A stretch of DNA of 20,000 bases from Bigelowiella natans CCMP2755 (taxonomy: Eukaryota > Cercozoa > Chlorarachniophyceae): the NCBI GenBank assembly GCA_000320545.1, contig ADNK01002426.1:40001-60000 (forward strand), written 5' to 3'. Shown in pieces: positions 1-8,732 of this stretch. Under the pieces are notes generated by a model that was given only the letters and a program-made list of their open reading frames with translations, did not search any database and was not told the DNA's origin. Position 1 is the first letter of the stretch; every line of letters begins with the position of its first letter. A program made the position numbers and the translations under genes.

Positions 1-276
1 TGAATGATGATGCAGAATCTGTATTAATTAGCTATCATCTTATGATCGTTTGGGTGTGTTTGTGATGTTTCCTTTACAATATTGGTGGCATTACTATCTT
101 TTACTATAGTACTACTACTACTAGTCTACTAGTAACTAGTAGTAATAGTAATAGCAGTAGTACTAATCAGCTTCAATGGTAGGTAGTAGCAAGTAGCAGG
201 TATAACAGCAAACAGCAGCAAGGTATATGATGGAACGTATTATGGTGACGAAAGGTATGATGATGAATGACTAGAT

Positions 277-310
277 AGAAGAAGAAGAAGAAGAAGAAGA
301 AGAAGAAGAA
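277..310. repeat. (GAA)n microsatellite
   Basis: Near-perfect GAA array of about 11 units; a reverse-complement partner, (TTC)n, lies about 70 bp downstream. Confidence 0.95.
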
Positions 311-376
311 AAGATGTATAGTTAGTATTAGTGTATAGACGACGGCTCGTTACTACTCCTCCAATTCCTCCCCCTT

Positions 377-400
377 TTCTTCTTCTTCTTCTTCTTCTTC
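377..400. repeat. (TTC)n microsatellite
   Basis: About eight TTC units, complementary to the (GAA)n array at 277-310. Confidence 0.95.
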
Positions 401-471
401 TGTAGTAGTACATATTACATACCGTTGTCCTGTCGATCCTGAGTACGATGATCATCACGAAGAAGGTAGTA

Positions 472-500
472 TAGTAGTAGTAGTAGTAGTAGTAGTAGTA
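472..500. repeat. (GTA)n microsatellite
   Basis: About nine to ten TAG/GTA units. GTA-phase repeats recur across the left region and in kinesin introns. Confidence 0.95.
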
Positions 501-690
501 GAGATACCAATCACAAGCAAGAACCACGACGAGGAGGAGGAGGACCAAAAGAAGGGAAAAAAAAGAATTATCATGAGAATACGATGAAGAAGAAAGGGAT
601 AGTATGCAAGTCTTCTTTATTACAATTTGTGATTGAGAGGAGGAGGAGGAGTAAGAGGGGGAAGAGAGCACACACCACCTTGTGGTTTTT

Positions 691-775
691 GCTGCTGCTG
701 CTGCTGCTGCTGCTACTACTACTACTACTAAATCTCCTCCTCCTCCTCCTCCTCCTCCTCCTCCTCTTTTTGTAC
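691..775. repeat. Compound (GCT)n-(ACT)n-(CTC)n microsatellite
   Basis: GCT units at 691-713 pass directly into ACT units to 729, followed by a CTC array at 734-775. Three different trinucleotides lie end to end. Confidence 0.95.
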
Positions 776-795
776 ATCTTAGTTATATTGTAAAT

Positions 796-796
<1 letters not shown>

Positions 797-830
<34 letters not shown>
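797..830. repeat. (ATC)n microsatellite
   Basis: About 11 ATC units. Confidence 0.95.
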
Positions 831-903
831 TCCAGTTGTACAACAACGCCTCACCACCACCAGCAGCAGCAAGAAATAGTAATAGTAGCAAACACAGTAT
901 GCC

Positions 904-1018
904 CCTCCTCCTCCTCCTCCTCCTTCGCCTTCTTTTGTTGTCGTCTTTTACTAGTATTAGTATCTCTTCCCTCTTGCATCATACCCGCTACTATTAATGT
1001 TATTATTATTATTATTAT
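904..1018. repeat. (CCT)n and (TTA)n microsatellites
   Basis: CCT units at 904-923 and TTA units at about 1000-1018, separated by ordinary sequence. Confidence 0.9.
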
Positions 1019-1143
1019 CATTATGATCATTATGATATATTAGACGACAACTGTAGTTGTCAAACAATCACCTCCTTCATCTTCACGCTCCTCACAGCCT
1101 GATACAATACGTGTTATTCTTCCGCATTGACCGACCTATGGAT

Positions 1144-1211
1144 GAGGAGGAGGAAGGGGGGGGGGGAAGGGGGGTAGTGGTGGTGGTAGTGGTGGTAGTA
1201 GTTGTTATTAT
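1144..1211. repeat. G-rich purine tract and imperfect (GTG/GTA)n
   Basis: GAGGAGGAGGAA is followed by two G runs (9-10 G and 4 G), then mixed GTG and GTA triplets to about 1205. The G-runs make this the most G-quadruplex-prone stretch in the left region. Confidence 0.85.
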
Positions 1212-1509
1212 ACAAACAGAAGAACTAATTATTACGATAGAAGAAGATGGATTAGTAATAAAAAGGGTCAAAACACAGAATATATGATGATTTTGATGGA
1301 AAATTAATGGTATACATATAGTTTTAAGTTGGTAATTAGATGATTGATCATCCATCTTTATCTCCATCACAATAGTACTACCAGTAGAAGAAGTTGTGGT
1401 TGTTGATGTTATCATATTGTAAAATCTATCGATGATTTTGAAAAGCATAGAATAAAATACCCTCTTCGCAGAATTTAGAAGCACCTCGGCCTAATGGACG
1501 ATGATATAT

Positions 1510-1511
<2 letters not shown>

Positions 1512-1553
<42 letters not shown>

Positions 1554-1554
1554 C

Positions 1555-1592
<38 letters not shown>
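1512..1592. repeat. Compound (AT)n-(GT)n microsatellite
   Basis: (TA)n at about 1512-1550 and (GT)n at about 1559-1592, separated by TTACATAT. Confidence 0.95.
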
Positions 1593-1595
<3 letters not shown>

Positions 1596-1758
1596 TGTGT
1601 AATATTATAATATATACCTGCCATTGCTGAAAGAGGTTGCAACCAGTTGAGAAGATGATATGTATCTTCTTATCAGATTCCGAACATTCTAAGGAATAAT
1701 ACACGCATTAATCAATGTTCCTTCTTCTTCTTCTTCGACTACTACCAATCGCGAGAAT

Positions 1759-1791
<33 letters not shown>
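1759..1791. repeat. (CAA)n microsatellite
   Basis: About 11 ACA/CAA units. Confidence 0.95.
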
Positions 1792-1794
<3 letters not shown>

Positions 1795-1874
1795 TGTACT
1801 CTACTAATACTGCATACGTTGATGGAAGTTAACCTAACCCACAACTATCTATCAATCTACACGATATTTTGCGA

Positions 1875-1917
1875 GTAGTAGTATTAGTATTAGTAGTAGT
1901 AGTAGTAGTAGTAATAT
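1875..1917. repeat. (GTA)n microsatellite, imperfect
   Basis: GTA units with ATT interruptions, just before the duplicated 27-bp element. Confidence 0.9.
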
Positions 1918-1947
1918 TAGTAGTGGGAGGAGGAGGAAGAGGAAGAG

Positions 1948-2019
1948 TATCAACGAGAACTACTTTACTAAAAGGAGGAGGAGGAGGAAGATTATCAACG
2001 AGAACTACTTTACTAAAAG
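1948..2019. repeat. Two copies of a 27-bp direct repeat
   Basis: An identical 27-bp unit (begins TATCAACGAGAACTAC, ends TTACTAAAAG) occupies 1948-1974 and 1993-2019. It is separated by an AGG-rich spacer that echoes the purine tract before copy 1, so the duplicated unit is about 45 bp including the AGG part. Confidence 0.95.
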
Positions 2020-2171
2020 CTACTACGACTATTCTACTGCTGCTGCTGCTGAATCATAACATTCTATCTTAGTAGGAGGAGAAGGAGGGACTTCTTCTTC
2101 TTCATCATCCTCATCAAAACCATCATATTTGCTAGCAGCAGCTTCCACCTTTTGGGTTTTTTATTGCCAAG

Positions 2172-2305
2172 GAAGAAGAAGAAGAAGAAGTAGTTGTGGA
2201 AGAAGAAGAAGAACTCTCTTCAAAAGCAAGAGGAATCACAAGGGCAGACACGAATATCTGTGTATTAGAGTAGTAGTAGTTGTAGTAGTAGTAGTAGTAG
2301 TAGTA
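2172..2305. repeat. (AGA)n and (GTA)n microsatellites
   Basis: AGA units at about 2172-2190 and again near 2201-2212, then GTA units with one TTG interruption at 2268-2305. Confidence 0.9.
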
Positions 2306-2362
2306 GAGAATCATAAGAGGAGACCTGACACTACTACCACTCACAAAGAATAACGTCAGATA

Positions 2363-2408
2363 CGGAGGAGGAGGAGGAGGAGGAGGAGGAGGAGGAGGAG
2401 GAGGAGGA
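2363..2408. repeat. (GGA)n microsatellite
   Basis: About 15 uninterrupted GGA units, one of the longest perfect trinucleotide arrays in the window. Confidence 0.95.
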
Positions 2409-2612
2409 TAAAAATGCGGATTGCATTAAATGACCGCCTCATATAATCACAGTGTTATGGGAAGGAAACATGGACTTGAGGTATCCGCATAGCCAATATC
2501 ATGAATGTTTCAACTACTACCGCATATATTGTTAAGAGTGTGCAAAAATAGCAGGAACACAGCCGATTCATGACCCTTGTTATCAAGAAAAAGAAGGATG
2601 ATATAAATATGT

Positions 2613-2633
2613 GATGATGATGATGATGATGAT
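2613..2633. repeat. (GAT)n microsatellite
   Basis: Seven GAT units, followed by degenerate GAT/GAC triplets to about 2655. Confidence 0.9.
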
Positions 2634-2994
2634 GCTGATGACAATGACGACGACGAACAGTAGATTGCCAATTATGGGTACCAAAATAATATGAATCTTA
2701 ACATTGAAATTAACGATGTCGTCAATATCATTATCATCATCATCATCAATATCATCATTAATTTCAATCTTCACGTTGCTACTTACTACTGCTAAAACCA
2801 CTACCTCGCCTTTGCTTTACTGCGCTGCCTCTTCGACAAAGCACGCCCTACGCGTGTTTGCCTTAATCATCCACATCATCAATCAATGAATCAATCACCA
2901 GGAATAAAACAAATCATATTTTCTAAAAACTAAATGTACACAATGCAATTTGTGTGCGCGTGTGCATCGTGTATGCATGCGTGCGTGTGTGCGC

Positions 2995-3038
<44 letters not shown>
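2995..3038. repeat. (GT)n microsatellite
   Basis: About 21 GT units, preceded by an alternating purine-pyrimidine stretch (GTGCGCGCGTG) that favours Z-DNA. Confidence 0.95.
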
Positions 3039-3042
<4 letters not shown>

Positions 3043-3155
3043 ATGTGCATGCAGGCATTATTGATTTTTGCATAGAGTGTGACTCCTCCTCTTCTTTCCT
3101 TCTCTCATATGATGATGGCATGCCTGAAATTCCTCCCCTCTACTGCCATATCTTC

Positions 3156-3205
3156 GTCGTCGTCGTCGTCTTTGTCGTCGTCGTCGTCGTCGTTGTCGTT
3201 GTAGT
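3156..3205. repeat. (CGT)n microsatellite
   Basis: CGT units with TTT and GTT interruptions. CGT arrays are uncommon compared with the other triplets here. Confidence 0.9.
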
Positions 3206-3298
3206 TGTTAGCAGCGAGCAGCCCTTTCTTATTCTATAGGCGCTGTCCTTCTGTCTGTCTGCTCTGAGGAATAGGAAACAACTACGCTACTAAAGGCT

Positions 3299-3331
<33 letters not shown>
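3299..3331. repeat. (ATG)n microsatellite
   Basis: Eleven ATG units. They open a frame of about 156 codons, but the Met run is a repeat by-product and I do not call a gene from it. Confidence 0.95.
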
Positions 3332-3332
<1 letters not shown>

Positions 3333-3847
3333 CACCATTGGGATGTACGCGCCCCTGTCGTTGTCTGAATTGTTGTTGTTTGTGTTGGCTGTGTTGGCTG
3401 TGCATATTTGCAGAAGAAAACAGGGCATTGTTTATGAGCGACAAGCAACAAGAACGACCTTTTTTACCCATAAATTTGAATCGTTTGAATACTTATTTCG
3501 TACACCACGAATCAGCAGACTGCTTCTCCCTCCCTCCCTCTCCTGCCCAAAGAGGAGGTAACACCTCTTCCTCCCACATGCTGGTGGGACCAAACGGAAG
3601 AAGAACATTACCGCTCTTGCTTATCTTCTGTTGTTCATCGATTCCCTTTTCCACCGGGTTCACTCTTCTTAAACAGCAGGTGGTACTGAAATTGTCTTTC
3701 CAAGAATTGAGATGTTCTGCTGCTCATAAGTATCGCTATGTCGTCTTCCTTTCAATCCCTTCTCTCTAAAATATACCACGTATTTGTTGTATAACTCTGC
3801 GTAATGCTTTATGCAGTTGATTCTTGTTTTTTCTTATTGTTATTTAG

Positions 3848-3952
3848 AATGATAGAAGTCTCGTGAAGATGATGATAACGAATACGACAAAGATGGACCC
3901 TATCGTGGCAAATGATAATCTCACGAAGAAGAAGCAGCAGCCAGAGAAGAAA
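3848..3952 (+). other. Possible exon of an unrecognised gene
   Basis: A strong acceptor-like tract (TTGTTTTTTCTTATTGTTATTTAG) precedes 3848, and a GTACAT donor candidate follows AAGAAA at 3953. Between them one frame is open for 35 codons: NDRSLVKMMITNTTKMD, then a Lys/Gln-rich end (LTKKKQQPEKK). The other two frames are closed by early stops. No homology is recognised, and no start or partner exon is proven. Confidence 0.3.
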
Positions 3953-4033
3953 GTACATTAAAATTTAAAGTATTTACTCCAGTATGTGTTTTGATTATGA
4001 CTATTATTATTATGATTATTGGTATTACATAAG

Positions 4034-4112
4034 GCTGCTGCAAATCATCAAGAAGCCACTATTATTACTACTGCAACTACTACTACTGTTACTACAAAAA
4101 CAAGTGGTAAAG
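4034..4112 (+). other. Possible exon of the same unrecognised gene
   Basis: Flanked by ACATAAG upstream and AAAG|GTAATG downstream. If joined in phase 0 to 3848-3952 it reads AAANHQEATIITTA followed by a Thr-rich stretch and SGK. Part of it is an (ACT)n-like repeat, so it could equally be non-coding repeat DNA. I could not extend it in frame to a convincing next exon. Confidence 0.2.
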
Positions 4113-4221
4113 GTAATGCCTTTGAATTTTAAATCGCAGGATTAAGAATGATGATTGCATGAGGAGTAATATGATAATGATAATTATCGATTACATATAA
4201 TGATAATGAGGACGATATTAG

Positions 4222-4395
4222 TGGCCAATGGTGATAGTGGATGTGGTAACACATACGAAAGGAATCTCTTCATATGAGATTCATAATACATTTAATGCAG
4301 CTGCAGGATTTTTGTTCGAGGGGCTCTCATTCTTTCAAGGACAACAGCACATTCATCATCGCCACAGTAGTGCGGGAACAAACGACCAAGAAAAG
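4222..4395 (+). other. Open, non-repetitive stretch that could be an exon
   Basis: Following an ATATTAG acceptor candidate, one frame is open and free of simple repeats for about 58 codons, including VIVDVVTHTKGISSYEIHN and AAAGFLFEGLSFFQGQQ, before running into a (TAC)n microsatellite at 4395. Composition looks coding-like but no family is recognised. Its phase does not fit the 4034-4112 candidate as read in the Thr frame. Confidence 0.25.
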
Positions 4396-4404
4396 TACTA
4401 CTAC

Positions 4405-4435
<31 letters not shown>

Positions 4436-4436
4436 C
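4395..4436. repeat. (TAC)n microsatellite
   Basis: About 13 TAC units with one CTA interruption near the start. Confidence 0.95.
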
Positions 4437-4753
4437 CAATTTGTACTAGTTGGAATTGTTCCGACAATAATAAAAATGGATAGTATAATTAATAGTTACA
4501 ATATGAGTTTTGTAACTTTCAAAACAGACTATCTTTAGTAATATAGTTCGTATTCCATCTTCCTCCTTTACTACTACCACTACGACGACGACGAGATAAC
4601 CCTTTTTTATTATGCTTAGTTGATCATCCTTACTATCTACAACTTTCTTCTTTAATAAATTGTGAAAAAGACCAAAAGCTTGGGTCGTAGTATTATCAAT
4701 AACAATCGCAGTGGTTATCTCCATTATTCTAATGGTGCGGCCTCGAATTAGCA

Positions 4754-4803
4754 GAGTAGTAGTAGTAGTAGTAGGCGGGTCATCGCCATACGTATTTGTT
4801 GCA

Positions 4804-4839
<36 letters not shown>
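4754..4839. repeat. (GTA)n and (GAT)n microsatellites
   Basis: Seven GTA units at 4754-4773, then about 11 GAT units at 4805-4839. Confidence 0.95.
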
Positions 4840-4898
4840 CCATGAGGGAAAAACAAACACAATAGCTACGAAAAATTAGTGTGGAAAACATGCAGTAA

Positions 4899-4900
<2 letters not shown>

Positions 4901-4932
<32 letters not shown>
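4901..4932. repeat. (CA)n microsatellite
   Basis: About 16 CA units, lying about 50 bp upstream of the acceptor-like tract before 4981. Confidence 0.95.
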
Positions 4933-4935
<3 letters not shown>

Positions 4936-4980
4936 AGTATCATCAGTTGAATGTTGGTAAATGTTGTGCTCTTGTTTTAG

Positions 4981-5015
4981 ATCATGTTCTACTTTTGCTG
5001 CTGTGGACCCCCAAT
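4981..5015 (+). other. Possible 35-nt micro-exon encoding a Cys-rich peptide
   Basis: The acceptor TTGTGCTCTTGTTTTAG and the donor GTAAGT (followed by a TACTAAT branch-like motif) are the best splice signals in the left half of the window. The 35 nt between them read IMFYFCCCGPP in one frame. A later acceptor candidate (TTGACCTTCTTCAG, ending at 5097) would give an 81-82-nt intron. A Cys-cluster next to a hydrophobic stretch would suit lipidation, but this is speculative. Confidence 0.3.
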
Positions 5016-5394
5016 GTAAGTACTAATATCTATCTATTTCTTAGCGATTTCGATATCTAGTGTCACTCACATGCTCTCGGTATTGACCTTCTTCAGCATG
5101 AATTGCATGCAATTTAATCAATTATATATACTACTCTTTGGACAACATTCTTTCTGTTGCTGCTGAAAACTACGTTGTGTAACGAATAATAACGAATAAT
5201 AATGGATGACTATCAGTGAATTGGAGGATGATGATGATAGGAGGTAAAAGAACTGCGTAGTAAGTGGGTCAATGAAGTAGTTATTTAGTAGTAGCATCAA
5301 TACATTTCGTTCAGCAATTATCATTTTTAAATGATTATTTGTCCATTACATACCAAGTACTTATCTGTCAATCATCACATAAGTGCCTATACGT

Positions 5395-5420
5395 ATTGTC
5401 GATAGAGGAGAGTCGACAAT
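5395..5420. other. Inverted repeat, 8-bp stem
   Basis: ATTGTCGA at 5395-5402 pairs exactly with TCGACAAT at 5413-5420 across a 10-nt purine-rich loop. No U-run follows it and no gene ends nearby. Confidence 0.5.
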
Positions 5421-6058
5421 GTACAAATAATGTTGTTTTAATGTAAGTTGAAGTTGTAATTGACAAATGTCACCCATGTAAGCATGTAAGAGCAATGCTC
5501 TCTTTATATGCGAATATTATCTAAATCATTTAAGCAGTTTCTCAGCCGCTGATTTGCATAAATTGATCGTCTAAACTTTCGTGTCGTAGCAGCTTATTTC
5601 CCGACCTTCTCGCTGTCAAACAAGCGACTTCTTTCCATCGGGAGTCGGTACGTATCTGATAAGGACTGAGGCTACGATTATAATCCATTCTCCTACAAAA
5701 TACGACACATGATGATGCTGCTACTACTTGATGCTGCTATCTCAACTTTCTAAACAATTTCTGTGATGGTATTGCTTAATGCTGAAGCGTCTTACTACTT
5801 CTCTTAGATGATGGACCATGGTACAGACACGAAACACCATCCTAGTACAAAGAGTAGTATGGTAGCAACAAAAGGAAGGACGACGCAGTAGTCAAAATCT
5901 AAATGAGTATTATAAGGATGTGGACTTAAGACGGTGAGAAAAGCTGATAAGAGGCAACTATTTCGCACGCAGGTTAAACGATAATGACAAATCCTGTGAG
6001 TGACAAGTCAATCTAAAATGGCTGAGCACTAACAGAAGAGGGTTTCTACCATGACCAT

Positions 6059-6136
6059 GTAAGACGATCGTCAACCCGTTCTAGCGCTAGAGCGTTGAAT
6101 GCGTGTGCGTGTAAGTAAGACGATCGTCAACCCGTT
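6059..6136. repeat. 22-bp direct repeat, two copies 56 bp apart
   Basis: Identical 22-bp copies at 6059-6080 and 6115-6136, beginning GTAAGACGATCGTC and ending AACCCGTT. Each contains the palindrome ACGATCGT. The spacer holds CTAGCGCTAG, another palindrome. Confidence 0.9.
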
Positions 6137-6174
6137 GCATGAACGCGTGTATGTACTCTCTACTGTAGAACGGC

Positions 6175-6195
6175 CTAGCTAGCTAGCTAGCTAGC
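6175..6195. repeat. (CTAG)n palindromic tetranucleotide array
   Basis: About five CTAG units. As every unit is its own reverse complement, the array can fold back as a hairpin or cruciform. Confidence 0.95.
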
Positions 6196-6487
6196 ACGGC
6201 ACGCAGCACATGGCAGTTATTCGCATTGATCGCGATTATCGAGATGTATGTCTAGATGTACCAGCTATGCTAGGGCCTTTACGTTTGTTTGTTACAGTGA
6301 AACGTTGCTGCCTAATTTAGTATTTGTCGTGTGGCAATGCAAGGCGGGCAGTAAAAATGAGATTAATAATGTAGTATAGATTTATCGCATTGTCTAGCCA
6401 ATAACATTAACTAGTTAGGGAAGGGCTGTTGCGCAAAGTTACACCAGATAAGCTAGTAAGTCAGCGTGCTGCACATGACACGTGCTT

Positions 6488-6489
<2 letters not shown>

Positions 6490-6525
<36 letters not shown>
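6490..6525. repeat. (AT)n microsatellite
   Basis: About 18 AT units, followed by ATATCGATATATCGATATCG, a further AT-rich near-palindrome. Confidence 0.95.
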
Positions 6526-6531
<6 letters not shown>

Positions 6532-7015
6532 TCGATATATCGATATCGTGATAGAAAGTGTCGAAATATTAATGAACACGGCATCACACTACATACCATA
6601 CAAGCAAGGCCGCCTGCTAAAATATTAGGCATAATGCAGGAGAGAAGAAAGTACAGGCGCAAGCATTGTGGCAATGGCCTGTAGCCTTCTAATATTAACT
6701 CAACAGTGGCAAAACAAGTTGGTATGCTCGCCAGAGTATTTTTTAAAATTAAAAAAATGGCTTTCGCACGTTTATGGATGAATTATTTGTTACAGCTATG
6801 CATTTGATCTTTCTCCGAAGTGACACGTGGAAACGCAAAAAAGTATAACGACAACAGCAGGGCTAAAAAATGATAAAGATTAAAAATGACGAAGATAAAT
6901 TTAGTGAACCTTATTCATGCAGCAAATGTATTAGTCGCCTGAAAGATGATCAAGGATAAGCCACATTCATGATTTAATTTTCGGTAAAGCTATTTAAGTT
7001 TAAGAGATTTTCGCT

Positions 7016-8044
7016 TTATGATCTTCTTTTCGTTAATGCAAGACCCGACACTTTAATAGACGGAATTTGCAACCCATTTGGAAGCACGATAGCGGATAGT
7101 TTTCGTTTTTTTCCATTCCTGACTGAGTTCTTTTTCCCAATTTTGAATCCCGTCGTCGCAGGTAGTGCACTTGCTCCTGCTGTGTAATAGTGAACGGGGC
7201 TGTTGAAACGGCTCACAAGCTTTCGTTGAAGCGAAGCAATCGTATCATTTGTGGATGGATCTTCCAACTTAGGTATTTGCATCAATTGTTTTATTGATTT
7301 TCTGGGTAAAGAGGTCACTAGTGCCGCTCTTCCTCGAAAACTGTGAGAAGAGAAGGCAGAATTATTATCATTTCTCGTTACAATTGCTTCGGCGATTTGG
7401 GTAGTTGTTCCTCCACGCTTAGCCCTAATTATTCTTCGGTATCCTCCACTACTTTTAGGGTATCCTATTATATTCCCACGCCTGATGATTGCATGTTGTG
7501 TAGATATCCTCTCACGAGCTCTTGGGAGTTGTTCTTTACCATCATTATGGTTTTTTTCACGCTGCGAAGATAATATCGGATGTGAATGATGTTCAGTCTT
7601 CAAATGTTGCTGTACGGCCCTATCAGGTTTCACCTAAGAAAACCAATCATTCTATCTCAATTAGAAATATGATAAAATAACTTCAGTCACCTTGCATGCT
7701 GCTTCTCCTTGAATGACTGTTTTTTTCCTTTTCGAAAATTGTAGCTTCGGGCAGTGCTTATACGCTGATTCGATATTCTCCAAATCCATCCCCTTTAGCC
7801 CATTCTCTTCGCAATACTTCTGTCTCATAGTAAGAAGCGTTGTCACACACGCCTTCCTTAACACACGATGATTCCAGGTGGCCTCAGTGTATGGTGGAAG
7901 CATCCACGAGGGGGTGGTCGAAGTGGACTGGGAAGACGAGGAGGAGGATGAGGAGGAGGAGGAGCCCGCCATACTCACTGACTTGAGAAGGACCATTACA
8001 TTCAAATTTGTATCATCTTTGAGGCGAATGCTGTTTTGCGGCAT
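7016..8044 (-). CDS. Uncharacterised basic protein, two exons, about 323 aa
   Basis: Not recognised. On the minus strand, exon 1 is 8044-7691 and exon 2 is 7633-7016, joined in phase 0 across a 57-nt GT-AG intron (7690-7634) with a TTCTAAT branch-like motif and a TTTTCTTAG acceptor. The first ATG is at 8044 with A at -3; the open frame extends upstream to about 8149 without another ATG. The protein starts MPQNSIRLKDDTNL, has a Ser run at about residues 28-38 encoded by a TCC-type repeat, then a more complex segment (ATWNHRVLRKACVTTLL, then KGMDLENIESAYKHCPKLQ). The rest is rich in Lys/Arg with NLS-like clusters (SKRKK, GKKRKLS, ending TKRRS). No membrane segment or signal peptide is evident. 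A nuclear or chromatin role is conceivable from charge alone. It is divergent to the kinesin gene. Confidence 0.7.
7634..7690 (-). other. 57-nt intron of the basic-protein gene
   Basis: Donor AAG|GTGACTG and acceptor TTTTCTTAG|GTG on the minus strand. Removing it joins GEAACK to VKPDRAVQQ in frame; read through, the frame stops at once. It is the shortest intron I can support in this window. Confidence 0.75.
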
Positions 8045-8732
8045 GGTTCGATCCCTGTGTTTACTCGCTTTTCGGTTAGAACTTCTGACCGTCGGAAATC
8101 GCTCGAAAATGATGGTGCTGCGTAGTTTACTGAACCCTTTCTTTCGCAATGAAATTATGTGAAATCTCCTTTAATGCACGAAATTGCGTGGTAGTCATTT
8201 TCTCTTTAAGTTAATTCCCAGAGGTGTACATTAAGTGGCGTTTACCAGCAGGCTTCCATCCAGCGGCACAAAGGTCGGCTTGTTGCTACAGAAGGAAAAA
8301 AAAAACGTTTGAGACTCACTCATTCGATGAACTCGAGAGATTCTCGAACAAGTATAGATCTACTGAGAGAATTTCATGAGATACTCCGGGATAAGCAATT
8401 CGGTCAAATTGTATTTTGAGCGAAAACAGGTCCCGTTTTTGACACAAAAGGAAAGATCCGTTAGTTGTCATCTAAGATATCCATCAAAATCATCGCATAA
8501 CATTTCGGCTGAAAGAAGAGACAGAATTGCATGTAGTTATGATTCTGCGACATGCTAAAATTGAAAAAGAAGGGATTTAGTACAACTTTGATCTCGCTCT
8601 AACGACTAGTAATCAGTAAAATGCAATAGCAAAGGTACGACATAGTAGATTTCGTGTCTTAAATAACGAATTAGCTCCATTTCATTGGATTGCTTCACAT
8701 TCCAAACTCCATCCACCCCCCCACTGTCCCAG
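8045..8732. promoter_or_regulatory. Divergent intergenic region, probable shared promoter
   Basis: 688 bp separate the start codons of the minus-strand basic-protein gene and the plus-strand kinesin. Both upstream regions therefore must lie here, overlapping or abutting. There is an A-tract near 8295-8305 but no clear TATA box or other named element. A 60-codon open frame at 8376-8558 has no supporting feature and is not called. Confidence 0.45.

Larger units (their letters stand above)
1..3290. other. Microsatellite-dense DNA, no supportable gene
   Basis: About 3.3 kb dominated by short trinucleotide and dinucleotide arrays. Open frames here are almost all translated repeats (runs of Ser, Leu, Tyr, Val, Thr or Asp), as expected of repeat DNA, and are not called as genes. 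I see no family motif and no convincing exon chain on either strand. Confidence 0.6.
5100..7000. other. Intergenic stretch without a recognised gene
   Basis: Much less repetitive than 1-5000. It holds the 22-bp direct repeat, the (CTAG)n and (AT)n arrays listed separately, and an 8-bp-stem hairpin at 5395-5420. Stops are frequent in all frames and I see no exon-like chain. Confidence 0.55.

Noticed and set aside
240-891. Open frames on both strands encoding runs of Ser, Leu, Tyr, Asp or Arg
   Set aside because: They are translations of trinucleotide microsatellites in several frames at once, without unique sequence or family motifs.
3299-3769. 156-codon plus-strand frame starting with eleven Met
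   Set aside because: The Met run is an (ATG)n repeat. The rest has an odd Cys/Leu/Ser composition, overlaps another open frame and shows no motif; kept only as possible context for nearby exon candidates.
4446-4862. 138-codon minus-strand frame with a non-repetitive centre (ITTAIVIDNTTTQAFGLFHN)
   Set aside because: Flanked on both sides by Ser and Val repeat runs, no good splice borders and no recognisable family. Possible but not supportable.
5395-5420. Hairpin as a transcription terminator
   Set aside because: No gene ends nearby, no T-run follows, and the genome is eukaryotic.
8045-8149. N-terminal extension of the basic protein to 8149
   Set aside because: The codon there is TTG on the minus strand. 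The first ATG is at 8044 with a favourable -3 A. An upstream exon cannot be excluded.
8685-8732. Upstream extension of the kinesin start from position 8685
   Set aside because: The codon at 8685 is TTG, not ATG. The first in-frame ATG after the TAA at 8664 is at 8733.
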